A stretch of 64,000 nucleotides of DNA from Liolophura sinensis (Eukaryota; Mollusca; Polyplacophora; Chitonida; Chitonidae), in assembly GCF_032854445.1 (NCBI RefSeq), contig NC_088302.1, positions 39,190,191-39,254,190 of the forward strand, given 5' to 3'. How positions within the stretch are numbered: position 1 is the stretch's first letter; every line of letters begins with the position of its first letter. Position numbers and translations under genes: made by a program. The notes below the pieces were generated by a model. It was not told where the DNA came from. It did no database searches and saw nothing but the letters and a program-made list of their open reading frames with translations. This document shows positions 1 to 24,535 of this stretch, piece by piece.

Positions 1-851
1 TTCTTGCGGGTTTCTCTATCCCTACACCTGACCTCCAGCATACAAGTGAAATATTCATCAGTGCGTAAACGACAACTAAATGCGTCTACTATAGATATTA
101 TAGGTCTAGTATAGGTACTACTTATTGGCTGAAAGCTGGTATACGAATGTCTGTTTCGACGCATTGATACATGAATATACTAATTCTGAACAATTATATT
201 CGACAATCCTGATGGCTAACTATCGCGGAAAGAATATCTAAAACACGTTTAAGTATAAATACCCTAAAAATCATGTTTAAAATCAGACAAGATGAAGAGT
301 GGGGGATTATGGGAAGCAAATAAGCCTTGCACACAGAAAATCTAATAACAGATTATCTCTGACATATCTTCATTGATCGTCACATGTGCCAACATATATA
401 CTCAGTATGACAGTCTATGGATGGACCAACGCCTTTAAAGGACTAGGGTTTTGCTGTGGGCTGAATTCCTATCTACTGACACTATCTTATTACTGCTGCA
501 CCGCCATGAAAGAAAACCATGGAGAAAGACTCAGCGTTACTTAGCAAAAATATAACGCACACATTGACGGTGCCTGTATACACTGTACAGTGATTTGCAA
601 AGCAGGTGCGATGAAAATATAACCGACAGGTCCATTATTGGCCTATCAAATTCCCTTGCGGAGACATGGTGGCATTGTTTACGATAAGCATATGACTGTT
701 TGCTGATGTATCATGCGACCGAGTCACCTGTCCGCATCTGTTCGTGTATATAGCCTTTTGGTAAGCACAGAATTCCTCTCTGATAAAGTAAATAAACAGC
801 GTTGTGCCAAGGGTAAGTATCCCAAAGCATATATACGGCTACCGTACTTAC

Positions 852-13526
<12,675 letters not shown>

Positions 13527-15210
13527 ATTTCCCTGGCAAATCCGCCGCTAAAAAGTACAGCCAGTCAAGAGCTGCGACGGAATGGACTCCGGCTCTGCTA
13601 CCATACCGCGCTTGATACATGTACCACCAGGCCTCGGCAATGATAGACGCTCAGTTTTAAGTGGCAATCTCCAATGCAGGCTAACGTTACCATGGATCTG
13701 GGAAAGCCACCCGCAGGCGGGCCTGTGGTGAGCACACGATAGTCTACATCCCACACCAAGGGACACAAAATCTGAAATGGTCTGAAGGCGAAGTTTTGAC
13801 AATTTTCTCTGGGGGGGTTAATTTATGTAGCGCTATGCCACTATAATGATATGATTTAAGTTTCCTGGGAAACATCATAAGCACTTGGATATGGCCACCT
13901 GCTATTAGCTTTGATGTGACTAGTAATTAGTATATTATAGTTGCAGCTTAAGGCGCAATGTGCTGAGCGTACGTTGGTATTTTCCTTGATACCGAGATTA
14001 CAAATCAGAATGCTGGGAATATAGGTCTGTGTACATGGGCCTCTGGGGTGTAGCAGGAGAAGTACGTACCTGGACATCACTTAGCTACTTAACACCCTTA
14101 GTTTATCACCCGTTGTCCCCCAGGGGCTGTTATTGTGGAGTTAAGATCACATGGGCGATTGTGTGCTACTCGATCCCTGTGCCACTAACTTCCCCACCTT
14201 CTTGCTTCTGTGCAGCGTGCATCACATCAATTACCTACAAAAACAGATGCAGCCCATAATACAAATTCATCACCTAATTAATGACGCAAGGCGTCCCGGC
14301 GGTAATCAAAACGGGCGATATCAAATACGGTCTGTACATATAGACATGTATATATACAACATATACCTCCATAGTTAAATATAATCCGAATACAACGGGT
14401 TATTTGGAATACATCCTTAAAAACCGTGACTTTTCGTGCCCTTATTTTTAACCATCCATACATAATTGGGTCGACTGGCTACAACGAGAAGACATCTTGG
14501 AAACAACATCGGAAAATACGTCTTTTTTATCGGTACAGTGTGAGGACACATTAGCGACCGACTTTCTTTTTAACGATGTGTACCAATTTTGGAAAATCAG
14601 TGACATTTCCAAAACAAGTCTGGCACGTAAACCAGAACGCCTTTCACTGTTACAACACATTGTTTGGTCCTGAAAGAATTCTGATGAAGCATGACCTTCT
14701 CCATTGACTTGCTCTTATATAAGGACACGCAGAACAATGGCGATTTCAGACTACAGTTTCTGTCGTCGTTTTCCAATCATTGGTAATGTCTTCCAATTAC
14801 TTTTAATGTCTCCAGTAGAGGTTAATGTCCTTCTATCAAAATAATGACTTGCGATCACCAAGAATCTTAACCTTGATATCAACGAATATCGATCACCGTA
14901 TATCTATTTCCTTAGGTCCTCTGATGAATACTAGTAGAGTTCGCATGAAGTGATATATTTGGGCTTCTTACTAGTAAGCACAGTTCAAACTGTAAATCCA
15001 CAGTCAAATTCTCAAAGACCAGTTTTATTACTAAAATATGTGCCTTCGTGCCAGAATGGGTAACGTGCAAGAGAAGCACATATCGCTATGAGCCCATGCT
15101 TGCTTTCTCTCCTGTGTACCTAAATCGTGGCCAAAGACAGTATCGCCTTGCAACTATACGATTAAAAGATATATATATCATCTACATGTTTGAAAGCAAA
15201 TCCTATCATG
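13527..15210. other. Upstream flank of the lactamase-like gene
   Basis: Should hold the 5' UTR and promoter for the minus-strand gene starting at 13526. No TATA box or exon could be fixed. The short ORFs look random. Confidence 0.4.
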
Positions 15211-15560
15211 GGTGAGTGAGTGCTTGGGGTTTAACGCCGTACTCAACAATTTTTCATTCATATGACGACGAAGGAATCCTTAGCGTGAAATGTGCCTCCT
15301 TGTTGCAGGGCGGATTTCCACCGCTCTTATCTAGTCCTGCTTTACTGAGACGCCTTACCGAAGGCAAGTAAGCTGCCCCAAATAAGCCATTATACTGATA
15401 CTAGTCAACAAGTCGTTGCCTTATCTCCTTCATGCTGAACGCCAAGCAAGGAAGTTACAACTGCCTCTTTTAAGGTCTTAGGTGTGACTCGATCCAGGAT
15501 TGACCCTGGATCTACCTCTCCCGAAGCGGACGCTCTACCAACTGTGCCATCGGGGCCGGT
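15211..15560 (-). mobile_element. tRNA-derived SINE, family 1, near full length
   Basis: Read on the minus strand, the head has a tRNA-like A box (TGGCACAGTTGGTAGAGC, 15532-15549) and a degenerate B-box region (15482-15510). The body follows, then the tail with ACGGCGTTAAACCCCAAGCA and CTCAC repeats at 15211. The same body and tail recur at 34347-34646. Confidence 0.8.
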
Positions 15561-15776
15561 TAATCCCATGAAAACTGAGCTGGAAACCAACTGTAGAAAG
15601 TTATAAAACTTGCAGTTTGAGGTACCTCCCGAATATCATAGAAAAAACTGATGACAGGACCATATCAGCCAAAATTAACACTAGATTTACTTACGACTAG
15701 AAACGTTTGTAAACAGTGTTAATTTTCACACAATTCCAGCGAATTATGTAGACATAAAAAGCGTTCAGAAAATACT

Positions 15777-15950
15777 GGCTTCCTCTCGGGCCGTACGTGG
15801 CAAGGGGTGGCAGCAACCTGCAGATGGTCGGGAGCTTCCCCTGGGCTCTGCCCGCTTTCCTCCAACCATAATGCTGGCCGACGTCGTATAAGTGAGTACG
15901 GCCTAAAACAGCAACCAAATGAATATATAAATAAATAAACAAATAAATAG
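15777..15950 (+). mobile_element. 5'-truncated SINE, family 2
   Basis: Body GGCCGTACGTGGCAAGGGGT through CCATAATGCTGGCCGACGTC and the tail TATAAATAAATAAACAAATA. Part of the tail (AAATATTCTT) is deleted. Confidence 0.75.
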
Positions 15951-16354
15951 ACCAAAAAAATACCCTGTGGTTCCCACCTTAGTGCAGACGTCCACATTTT
16001 AGATGATCGTCTTGTTTTCGGGGGTAGATCCGGAAAAGAATCGCGCCATATGCTAATTACAAATTTGAATCTTATGATCCCGTATACACAGGATTGACCA
16101 GGTTCAGACAAAATCCAATAGCTTTGAAAACCACAATGACTGAAGTATGTTTTTCAGCATCGTCGTGGATTTCCATCGTTCCGTATGGAATGCTTATTTT
16201 TTTATGGATTTGTGTCCTGCGTATCACACAAAAAATTACCTGTATATAGATTACCAATAATGTGCGGAAAATTTCATTAAAGTGTTCAGAATAAAAGTAA
16301 TCTGAGGATCTGACACCGGAAGCTAGATGCCGCAGTAGTCACACAAGATCGGTG

Positions 16355-16430
16355 ATGATATCCCAAGGAACATCCCAAAGAACATCCCAAAGGACATCCC
16401 AAGGAACATCCCAAAGATATCCCAAGGAAT
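16355..16430. repeat. 12-bp tandem repeat
   Basis: ATCCCAAGGAAC, ATCCCAAAGAAC, ATCCCAAAGGAC and similar units in a row; seen on minus as LGCSLGCPLGCS-like codons. Confidence 0.85.
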
Positions 16431-17098
16431 AACGTGGTTTGGTACATTGTTTTAAATCCTAACGGCATAATAGACGATCTATGTCAATAACTGCAGGTCA
16501 ATTTCCAAAACAGCACATGCTACTAAGAACTAAGGAAATGTATAAATTAAATATAAGGAAGCAGTCGATTACAAATGTTTATACATTATCCAACGTGACG
16601 ATTTTATTTGACACGATGTAGATAAAACTGCAAGCACCGCGAGCTAACGGCATTCGACAAAGTTGTGTAGGAGAGTACCAGAGATCCAGGACATTCTGTT
16701 CAAGCATATTTGACCAAATTCAAAATGCATACGAATAATTTTGAGAAAGTAATCCGTTTTTACCGTAGTTACCCAGCAAAGTACTGATTTTTTTTTTTTT
16801 GCTTGTCAGTGTCCGATGAAGGCAACCAGTGCCATCTAATGGGTCAGACAGCGTATGTGAAGGTACGTGGATTTTGCAGGCAGCAATGCCTTCAATGAAT
16901 ATTTCGTTAAACAGATTTAGGATCCGTTTACGATGAAAGTTGTAACCTAGTTATCGGGCATTAACGTGTGGAAATAGACTTCTGTAGAGAATATAGTATA
17001 TATACACGATGCTGAGAGTTGCCATGATCAGTGAGAACTGCCAGGAATCTGCCTAGTCCAGGCAGAAATCTCGGTAGTTGCGTGGGATGTGAAGTGTA

Positions 17099-17156
17099 AG
17101 GGTGAGGGGGGGTGGGGGGGGGGTGAGGGGGGGGGGGGGGGGGGGGGGAGGGGGCT
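17099..17156. repeat. Poly-G tract, quadruplex-prone
   Basis: Over 50 bases almost entirely G with isolated T and A on plus. Runs of 4-17 G fit a G-quadruplex. The 113-codon minus ORF over it is Pro-rich noise. Confidence 0.85.
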
Positions 17157-17640
17157 GTGGTTGGAGGTGGATTAATACGTTGGAACGCCAAGGTCAGGGA
17201 TAATTGAGTAATTAGTGTAGCTGGTGTTGTACTACAGAAGGGTGAGCACAGGGAACTTCTACAGAAGAGCGTTATAGGTGCCAATATTCGAAACATTAGC
17301 ACACATTTACAGAAAACTACATTTCCTTAATTTGGTTTCGCACATCAGTTCCCATGAACAGTATTAGTCCTGGAAGCAAGTATTCTGTCATCACCAGTAA
17401 CGTATATTGGACAGCGGTCAGTCCTATGTTTGTTACCGAAGGTTGACAGAGGTTTGGTTTCGTTCTGTTTTGTTTCTTCATGGTTTCATGTTTCTTTTAA
17501 ATCGCTTTCAACATTATCGCCACTGAAAGTATTCATTTCTCGAATACAATATATAGTTAATATTTGACTAATTGGCTTAATTTTACTTTCACTTTTTTTT
17601 CTTTTTTTCTTCTTCTTCTATGCCTTGTAATTTAATACCA

Positions 17641-17800
17641 TTTATGCATTTACATGAACAATTAGAATAAATACTAACTGAGGTAAATTGACAAGAGGCC
17701 GAATTTCACCGGTTACGTGTGATCGTTTGCTAACTATCACACTGTCATCGCCGGTCTGGATTTACTCTCTATGCTGTACATCGTTTATAGTATTCTCTCG
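17641..17800 (+). repeat. Dispersed repeat family copy
   Basis: TTTATGCATTTACATGAACA, AACTGAGGTAAATTGACAAG, CTATCACACTGTCATCGCCG and TTTACTCTCTATGCTGTACA match the other copies at 26750, 30352 and 48160. Confidence 0.7.
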
Positions 17801-19320
17801 ACAGCACCTGGCCCAGTATGTGTAGCTAGCTTACTTTATTGACCAGTTCTCTACCACAAAGGTATCTTGTTGGGTCACTTTTCAAGTGACAATTAACCTC
17901 AAGACGTTTGATGGTTTATAACGCTCTGCTTTGACGTCACGTTTAAGGTAACGGAATATCCTGACACAGCTGGTGGATTGTTACCGTAAATACACCAAAA
18001 TAAGGGTTAACTTTTACACACACAGCCTAACAGTTTACGGTGGACAATAGTCACCAACACTTTATACACAGGCTGTTGTATGAACCGCTTCGTGGATTCA
18101 TACACTTGGCACAACTTGTTTTTTGTTTTATATCTCTTAATACAACATTCCACCACTTTATACAAAATTTCATAACGTCATGCTAACGGCATACATCGTA
18201 ACGTGTGCGGTAGACATAGCTAAAATGGGTTGTAAATTTTCCCGGAACCTGGCTGTGACTTTAGCAATCCGTTTCCGAGTACTTAGCCCGCAAACTAGCC
18301 GTATCGGGAGCATCCATGCCGGTATGTCTGCAATGTCAACCACTTAACCTCTCATTTCTCCTCCCTTAAAGTTATCAATCTGTTTACAGTCCTGCTCTTA
18401 ATTCCTGCCGCGCAGCGGTCCAAACTGCATGTGTAACACTGCAGTATGATAGGCTGGCTGGCTATGTTGGTTTGTAAAAATAAACAATCATCTATCCCGT
18501 ATGTAAACTAATTACATATACATATGCGGTTGTCCACCCGCTAAAAAAGTTAGTTTACAAATATTTTGTACGATTTTTATCACTGCGTCTCACCCAAAAT
18601 GAAGGAAGTCTGCCGGAAAGGTTAAGAAGCGGTTAATGTGAGTCAGAGCCAACTGGAACTGGCTGATGAGACCGGAACTAGCCATCTCCAGCAATAATTC
18701 CTGATCAGATCAGGCGTCAACCGAAAACTTTCTGTACCCGTCATCTACAGGGTTTCAAATTTCGCGCAGTGATATAGCCTGACATGGTGATAGAAATCTG
18801 TGGCCAGCTGGATGTTTTTTTGTGATGGTTGACATAATTACCGATCACTTCTGTCATCGCCCTTATCTACGCACAGACGTTGGCGATTTCAGTCACGACA
18901 CCACCAGGTTTTGACCACCTATTCCCTGCAATCTGATTGGACAGTAACAACCCTCTGTGAAATGAAGCTAGCGTGACGTCATTTATGTTCAAGCTACGTT
19001 GTGAGTAAAGCTAAGTGGGGCACTTAATGAAAAGTACAATTTTACAAGGTACCCACGCACGTGAAATAGCTTACGATACCTACAAGATCTTCCAGTCCAC
19101 TCGGAAGTTTTTGGCATTGACGTAAGCATGATAAAACTCTAGCACATAACACGAAGTTCCAATTAAACACTTAAAAGTATCACTTCAGTGTAAATTATTC
19201 GGAAGTTTAAAACTATTCACCTAGTACAGATCGATAATCCTATAAATGTTTCATCAAAGTAATGATAGTAAGGTAACGTGATATCATTCTTGACTTTGAC
19301 AGCATTGTCTCATGAGGCAA
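17801..19320. other. No feature recognised
   Basis: Unique-looking, AT-rich; no ORF over 60 codons, no repeat family seen. Confidence 0.5.
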
Positions 19321-19685
19321 ATCAGTAACTCGTATACAACAAGTAAATGTTAATTCCAGATTGGCGGCCATCCTTTGTAGACATGTATTGTATAATTTCA
19401 GCTTTTCGGTCATGTTTTGGAGATATACACTATATACAATAACTAAATGTTAATTCCAGCTTGGTGGTCACCTTTTGAAGACGTACTATATACTACAACT
19501 AAATGTTATTTCCAGCATGGCAGCTATCTTTTGCAGATATGTACTATATAATTTCAGCTTTTCGGTCATGTTTTGGAGATATACACTATATACAATAACT
19601 AAATGTTAATTCCAGCATGGAGACGTACTATATACTACAACTAAATGTTATTTCCTGCTTGGGCGGACATCTTTTGGAGACACTT
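19321..19685. repeat. Tandem repeat, about 50-bp units in a 158-bp higher-order block
   Basis: GTATAATTTCAGCTTTTCGG and onward recurs about 158 bp later; TACTATATACTACAACTAAA and ACTAAATGTTAATTCCAGC alternate inside the blocks. Confidence 0.8.
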
Positions 19686-22306
19686 ATAGCAGGTAGAGGT
19701 AGACTAGAAGTACTAGGGCAGATTTCAAAAGTGCTTTTGATACAACGTGCATTTTATGATCATAGAAATTAAAATTTGGACAAGTTTTCTTAAAGAGAAC
19801 AATAGTTAAATTTTCCAAATTCTATCTTCTTTCATCCAAAATAAGCGCTAAAATCACAACTCAAATTTACACAGAAGTCCGGACTGCTTTGTAGGATTAG
19901 GCCCAGGATGGCTAGTTACTTGTAGGGTGCTAGTGGTGAGCTAGTGGCATGCCACTAAGAGCCTCTGGTGTCAGAAGAAGGACAAGAAGGCAGGCGTCGT
20001 TCGTCTGAACCAGTGCTTCCTTACGTTGTGAGCCGACAGTGCATTGTGCAACAACATGCAATGTCATTACGCCTGGATTATGCGGTATTGAGAGAAAATT
20101 GAGTAACTGTGTAATGGCGTTAACAGTGAATTAGCTGAGCAGCGTGTATCTCCCCCCCCCCCCCCCCCCCCCCCAGTATGCTCAACCTCACACAAATAGT
20201 TTGGCACCGTGTATAGATGATGCAGATACTTCACAATGTCTTTCAGGATCTGGCCTTCAATAATCTTACAAATTTGTACCGTACAATTGCTCTAATCATC
20301 CTGCCACATAGGCTGTAATCATGCTCACAGGCAATACTCCCAAGAAGCGCTTACAGGATTACATCACTGTCTCCATAACATAGCTCACTTTTTGGCATAG
20401 TTTCTAGATGTTTACACGTATCCTCAGACGGATCATAAAGTAACGGTCCTCAATGGAGAAAAATAATAATAACAAAACTTCAAAAGATCTTGACTAGGAA
20501 TATTTAGTTGAGCATTGCCATATGCTGTAATAGCAGAATACATTCTAGTATCACTTAGATAACAGACTTTCTGTTAAAGCTAACTGATTAATTTTTTGAG
20601 TGTACAAGAATGCTGCTTAACTTTTGTGCGCAGCCCAGTCAGTGACGTAAGGGTATTCCCCAGAATTCCGCCTTCTTATTGGCTAACGGACCACATATGT
20701 AAGGATAGGTTCGCAATATAGCTACCACGAGAGAGATAGAGGTTACAGCTTTTGTTTGCTTTTCTTTCTTTAGAACCTTACAGTTTTCTAACCAAAAAAT
20801 TTGCAAATAAAATAAAACTTGTTGCACTAAGGGATATAGACAATGGACTGTCATCTTTTTTATTTAAAGTGATGAAATCATGTTGTTTGAAAAGGAGAAC
20901 ATATTTTAAGTAACAACAGAAAAAAGGGGATGAGAAAGACCTTTTTTCTGACATCGCTACCATACCAAATCTTGGCATTGTTCAAGATTTCTGTTCCTTG
21001 TTGGCTAGAAAGGAAGTGATGTACAGCTGATGTAGGTAATGAGCATGCGCTTTCGAAGAAAATTTGTTTTACCAAGATTATCCCTAGCGCAGCGGACGAC
21101 CACAAATTAGACGCAAAATGTTCTTTAACCACAGTCAAGTCACCCCAGATAGGTCAATTAATTGCCTTACTTTCTGCACTTGTAAAACCAATTAACACGC
21201 ACATGTAATGTTAGAATTGCCTTACGGCCTCTGGGGGGTATCCGTTTCATTGCTCTCGTGACACCGGTACATTTCCCGATGGTTAATATAGGTTGGATAG
21301 ATAATGCCTCTCTAAATAGATTTCCTCAGATTAATAAGGGACACTGATACATGCCCACAAGGCCAAACTGGTATATTTCTGCATCGGGCATTCATTCCAA
21401 AGTGTGCCAAGAAAACCCTCATAGTCACGGTTAAACATACGGCCAACTTGAAATATTCCAGAATGGTTAACCTGCACTGTAACTTCACAGACGGCAGCAT
21501 TAGACATTGGACAGTTGAGATTTCATGGGATGTTGATATGCATTCAACGAATACTTAATCATTGTATATGTACATTCTACTGCAAACTCGATATTTTCTC
21601 CAAGCCTTCAACTTTTCAGCCGACTGCCTGGTTTACATTCAGTTGACTATACAGTGTAATTTGCCAGTGTGGTTTAACAAAGAACCTCCCTATTCCTGCA
21701 CCCATTAAAATTATCGCCATTGTATAAATGTGGCGTCAAAAAATAAACAAATAAATAACTAAATGAATTCATAAATGACTACAGTACGAACAGTGGCGTA
21801 CCACTAGCTTTGCAACTAGAAAACCTTCAGCAGGCTTTTCGCATACCACAACCATTTCTGATACACGGAGAGTAAAGCCGGGAGTAGCGACGACAAAGTG
21901 ATGACTGGAAAAGGCCTCACGTAGATTTGCTTCAGATAGCGTTTTACTCTATATTCATGTAAATGTCGAAATACATGTATGTAGTAACAACTTAGTAGTC
22001 CTAGTGGCTTCGCTTTGTGTGATAAGGGTGGGGTTGTGTAGTCTTCGTTATGGAATTCCAGGTAGGGATGTAATTTATAGCTTTTAACCTAGTACAGATT
22101 CAAATGTTATGAATTAGTTCTCCTTTAACCTAATATGAGGACGATTATGTCACAATTATAGATGCAGATCTATTTTATCCCACAAAAAGGTAAACTTGAG
22201 GATCTGACCGCCTTAATTCACGGAACGTATATATTGGTTCATAGAATTTAATATAACATTTAGTTGAGAAAGCAACAGTAAACATAATTATGAGACATGT
22301 CCAGAT
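19686..22306. other. Intergenic; poly-C run and a dispersed repeat piece
   Basis: Around 20960-21055 a stretch (TTGGCATTGTTCAAGATTTC then AAGTGATGTACAGCTGATGT) resembles 28475-28550, so a low-copy dispersed repeat is present at both places. Otherwise only short random ORFs. Confidence 0.45.
20151..20174. repeat. Poly-C run
   Basis: 24 C residues in a row. The true length is uncertain in any assembly. Confidence 0.9.
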
Positions 22307-22352
22307 TTAACTTATTTATGTATTTGGTTGGTGTTTTACGCCGTACTCAACA
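22307..22352 (-). mobile_element. SINE tail fragment
   Basis: Inverted copy of the common tail (TTGGTGTTTTACGCCGTACT, read on plus), lacking body and head. Confidence 0.6.
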
Positions 22353-22394
22353 ATCATGTCTATATTAAATGACCTTTGTCTTTATGTATCTGCA

Positions 22395-22708
22395 AAGTTA
22401 GGGCGTGCGCCTCCAAGTCCGGAGACCCCGGGATCAAACCCGGGTCGGGTCATTCCTAAGACTTTTAAAATTGTGCTTGCTGCTGCCTCTGTTGGCGCTC
22501 AGCACTGAGAAGTTAGAGCAAGGAAAAGGACTGGTTAACCCCTTTGTCAGTATAATGTGACTGCGTGTCATGTCTGATGTCTGCGGCCTGATACTTCAGC
22601 GCATGGCGGCAGCACTTTGGCGGTATGGATTCGACCTGCCTCAGTAAGACACAGTATATGCCCAATTAAACTCCTGATCAAATTGTTAAGTACGACGTAA
22701 ATCCCCAT
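22395..22708 (+). mobile_element. tRNA-headed SINE, family 3
   Basis: The head contains GGAGACCCCGGGATCAAACC, a B-box-like T-arm hairpin (CCCGGG...CCCGGG). The body includes TATAATGTGACTGCGTGTCA, and the tail TTGTTAAGTACGACGTAAAT runs into (CATA)n. Part of the body also occurs at 4840-5000. Confidence 0.65.
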
Positions 22709-22738
22709 ACATACATACATAGATACATACATACATAC
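22706..22738. repeat. (CATA)n microsatellite, left part
   Basis: CATACATACATAGATACATA type repeat ending at the solo LTR. Confidence 0.9.
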
Positions 22739-23462
22739 TGTTATGTGCACGGCTGCCGTCAGTTTCTAAATTTAGCTTGCCATTGTTTACATACGCTGAG
22801 TTCGGCGCCTGTTTGTTTACATCAAGTGTTCAGGAATTTTCTTATTCTAGACAATTCCACCAGGCTATATAAGACCTATGAAAGCAGGTCAAACGGAGAG
22901 AGGAGAGAACAGAGAACGGAGAAAGGAGAATTATTGAGAGCTTGGATGCTCTTGCTGTGTATTACTTTAGTAGGCCATTTGTGCTGAATTTTGGTGTCTC
23001 TATAGCCTCTGGCTTTGTTATATCCTATCTCCACCGAGCACTTGTTCAGTCCGAACTTGTATATTTGATTCGTGCTCTTGTGTACACAGTGCTTATTAGT
23101 ACACGGACCCTGTCTGTGGAATTTTGTGTATATTTCGTCATACACTCAGTTATACTGTGGATTTTCCCTCCTTTGAATTTGCCTCTGAGCATTTATGCCT
23201 GTGTGGTATATATTGTGGAATATATGCGTCCGTTTGGACTTGACACCGTAAGTACCTTAGTATTTGTATAGATACTGCTATCCTTTCTTGTTAAACTTAA
23301 GTACTTTAGTATTTGTATAAGTCTTATTATCTGTTCTTGTTAAAGCTAATAAATTGTTGTAAAATAAAATCTGCTGGTTTTGGTTACTTTTTTGTGCGGC
23401 TAAACTGTCCTGTATTTCGAACAAGCCATCTCTTTATAATACAGACAGTTTGGGTCGTAACA
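22739..23462 (+). mobile_element. Solo LTR (724 bp) inside a CATA microsatellite
   Basis: Begins TGTTATGTGC and ends GGGTCGTAACA, giving TGTTA/TAACA termini. It is flanked by ATAC on both sides (22735-22738 and 23463-23466), though the CATA repeat makes the target duplication ambiguous. A TATATAAG box at 22866 and an AATAAA signal at 23348 give the U3-R-U5 order for the plus strand. No internal retroelement genes are adjacent, so it is a solo LTR. The 109-codon ORF inside it is not considered a gene. Confidence 0.75.
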
Positions 23463-23512
23463 ATACATACATACATACATACATGCATACATACAAACAT
23501 ACATACATACAA
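23463..23512. repeat. (CATA)n microsatellite, right part
   Basis: Continuation of the CATA repeat right of the solo LTR with GCATAC and AAACAT variants. Confidence 0.9.
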
Positions 23513-23582
23513 GATGGTCGTCATATGACTGAAAAATTGTTGAGTACGACGTTAAACCCCAAGCACTCACTCACTCACTCAT
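23513..23582 (+). mobile_element. SINE family 1 tail fragment after the solo LTR
   Basis: GTCGTCATATGACTGAAAAA ... GTTAAACCCCAAGCACTCAC followed by further CTCA repeats. It sits just beyond the CATA repeat that holds the solo LTR. Confidence 0.7.
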
Positions 23583-24385
23583 CTACAAGATGATGAACAC
23601 CACTTAATGCAGTATGATTTTAACAGTGACAGTATTCAGCGCACTGAAACTAATTATATCATAAGACAATTATGATCATGACAGTGTGATATGTACTGCA
23701 ACAATAGCCACATGTGTGTATCCAGCCCTGACCCAAAAGGTCATCAACCCAGTTTGGTAATTACGGGAACTAACGATTAACCGACACACTCTGTTCACTG
23801 TGGGGTTCCGATAGACCGTAATACTTGGTAAGTGCTTCTTATTAACAAGATATTCATAGTGGGTTATCACCTGTACTGTCACAAACAGGTAAACGGACCT
23901 CAACTCTTCTTACATATCTTTGTTCCTGGATGAACTTTGCCACAAACGCACATAACACTGAAAATCATTCTGGTCTCCGAGCTGTGAAAATTTCCTTTCC
24001 TCGATGTTTTTTGTCCTGCAGCCAAAATCAGCCTTGTTCGTAACATCAATCCATCCATCAACCCGTCTATCCAATTCTTTGTAAACAGTCTACACGTGCC
24101 TGTGACCAGGTTTACTAAGGTTATACCACATGTACATAATTACGCAGTGGAGATTTTCAGTGTCTTTGGCAAATTATTTTCAAGGTCATTGAGGTCATAT
24201 AATTTGTATTTTGTGACACTTGCAACCACGATTGATCTCTTGATTTAAGCACTTGTCACTGAACTCGTACCACGTGTGCAGTTAATAATGTAGACAGATC
24301 AGTCCGTCCATTCGTCCATCCGTTCGATTGTTTTGTCTCAGTGGTTCTGAAAACTCGAAAAGATACGACATCAGTGATTGTTCCA

Positions 24386-24535
24386 TTACATCAGGGTGTA
24401 ATATGTCCAGTATATAACGTTGATCAAACCGAACATCAATGGGAATCCAAACCGAGACACTTTGTCCAGCAGAAGAGCCTTCCGTTTTCCTATTGACTTC
24501 AAAGTTCCGTTGACTGACGGCTTTCGGCTGGAGGT
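24386..24535 (-). CDS. Cys-loop receptor exon 8 (M4 and stop)
   Basis: 150 nt from a TTTTTGAAG acceptor to TAA at 24388-24386. Encodes residues 342-390: a short basic intracellular stretch ([15 protein letters not shown]), then M4 ([15 protein letters not shown]) and a C-terminal TLM. Joins exon 7 in phase 0. Extra loop exons between 24536 and 26945 cannot be excluded, but none is needed. Confidence 0.9.
   Translation of the reverse strand, partial: TSSRKPSVNGTLKSIGKRKALLLDKVSRFGFPLMFGLINVIYWTYYTLM

Noticed and set aside
16961-17302. 113-codon Pro-rich ORF
   Set aside because: Produced by the poly-G tract read on the other strand.
22942-23271. 109-codon ORF
   Set aside because: Lies wholly within the solo LTR and has no domain.
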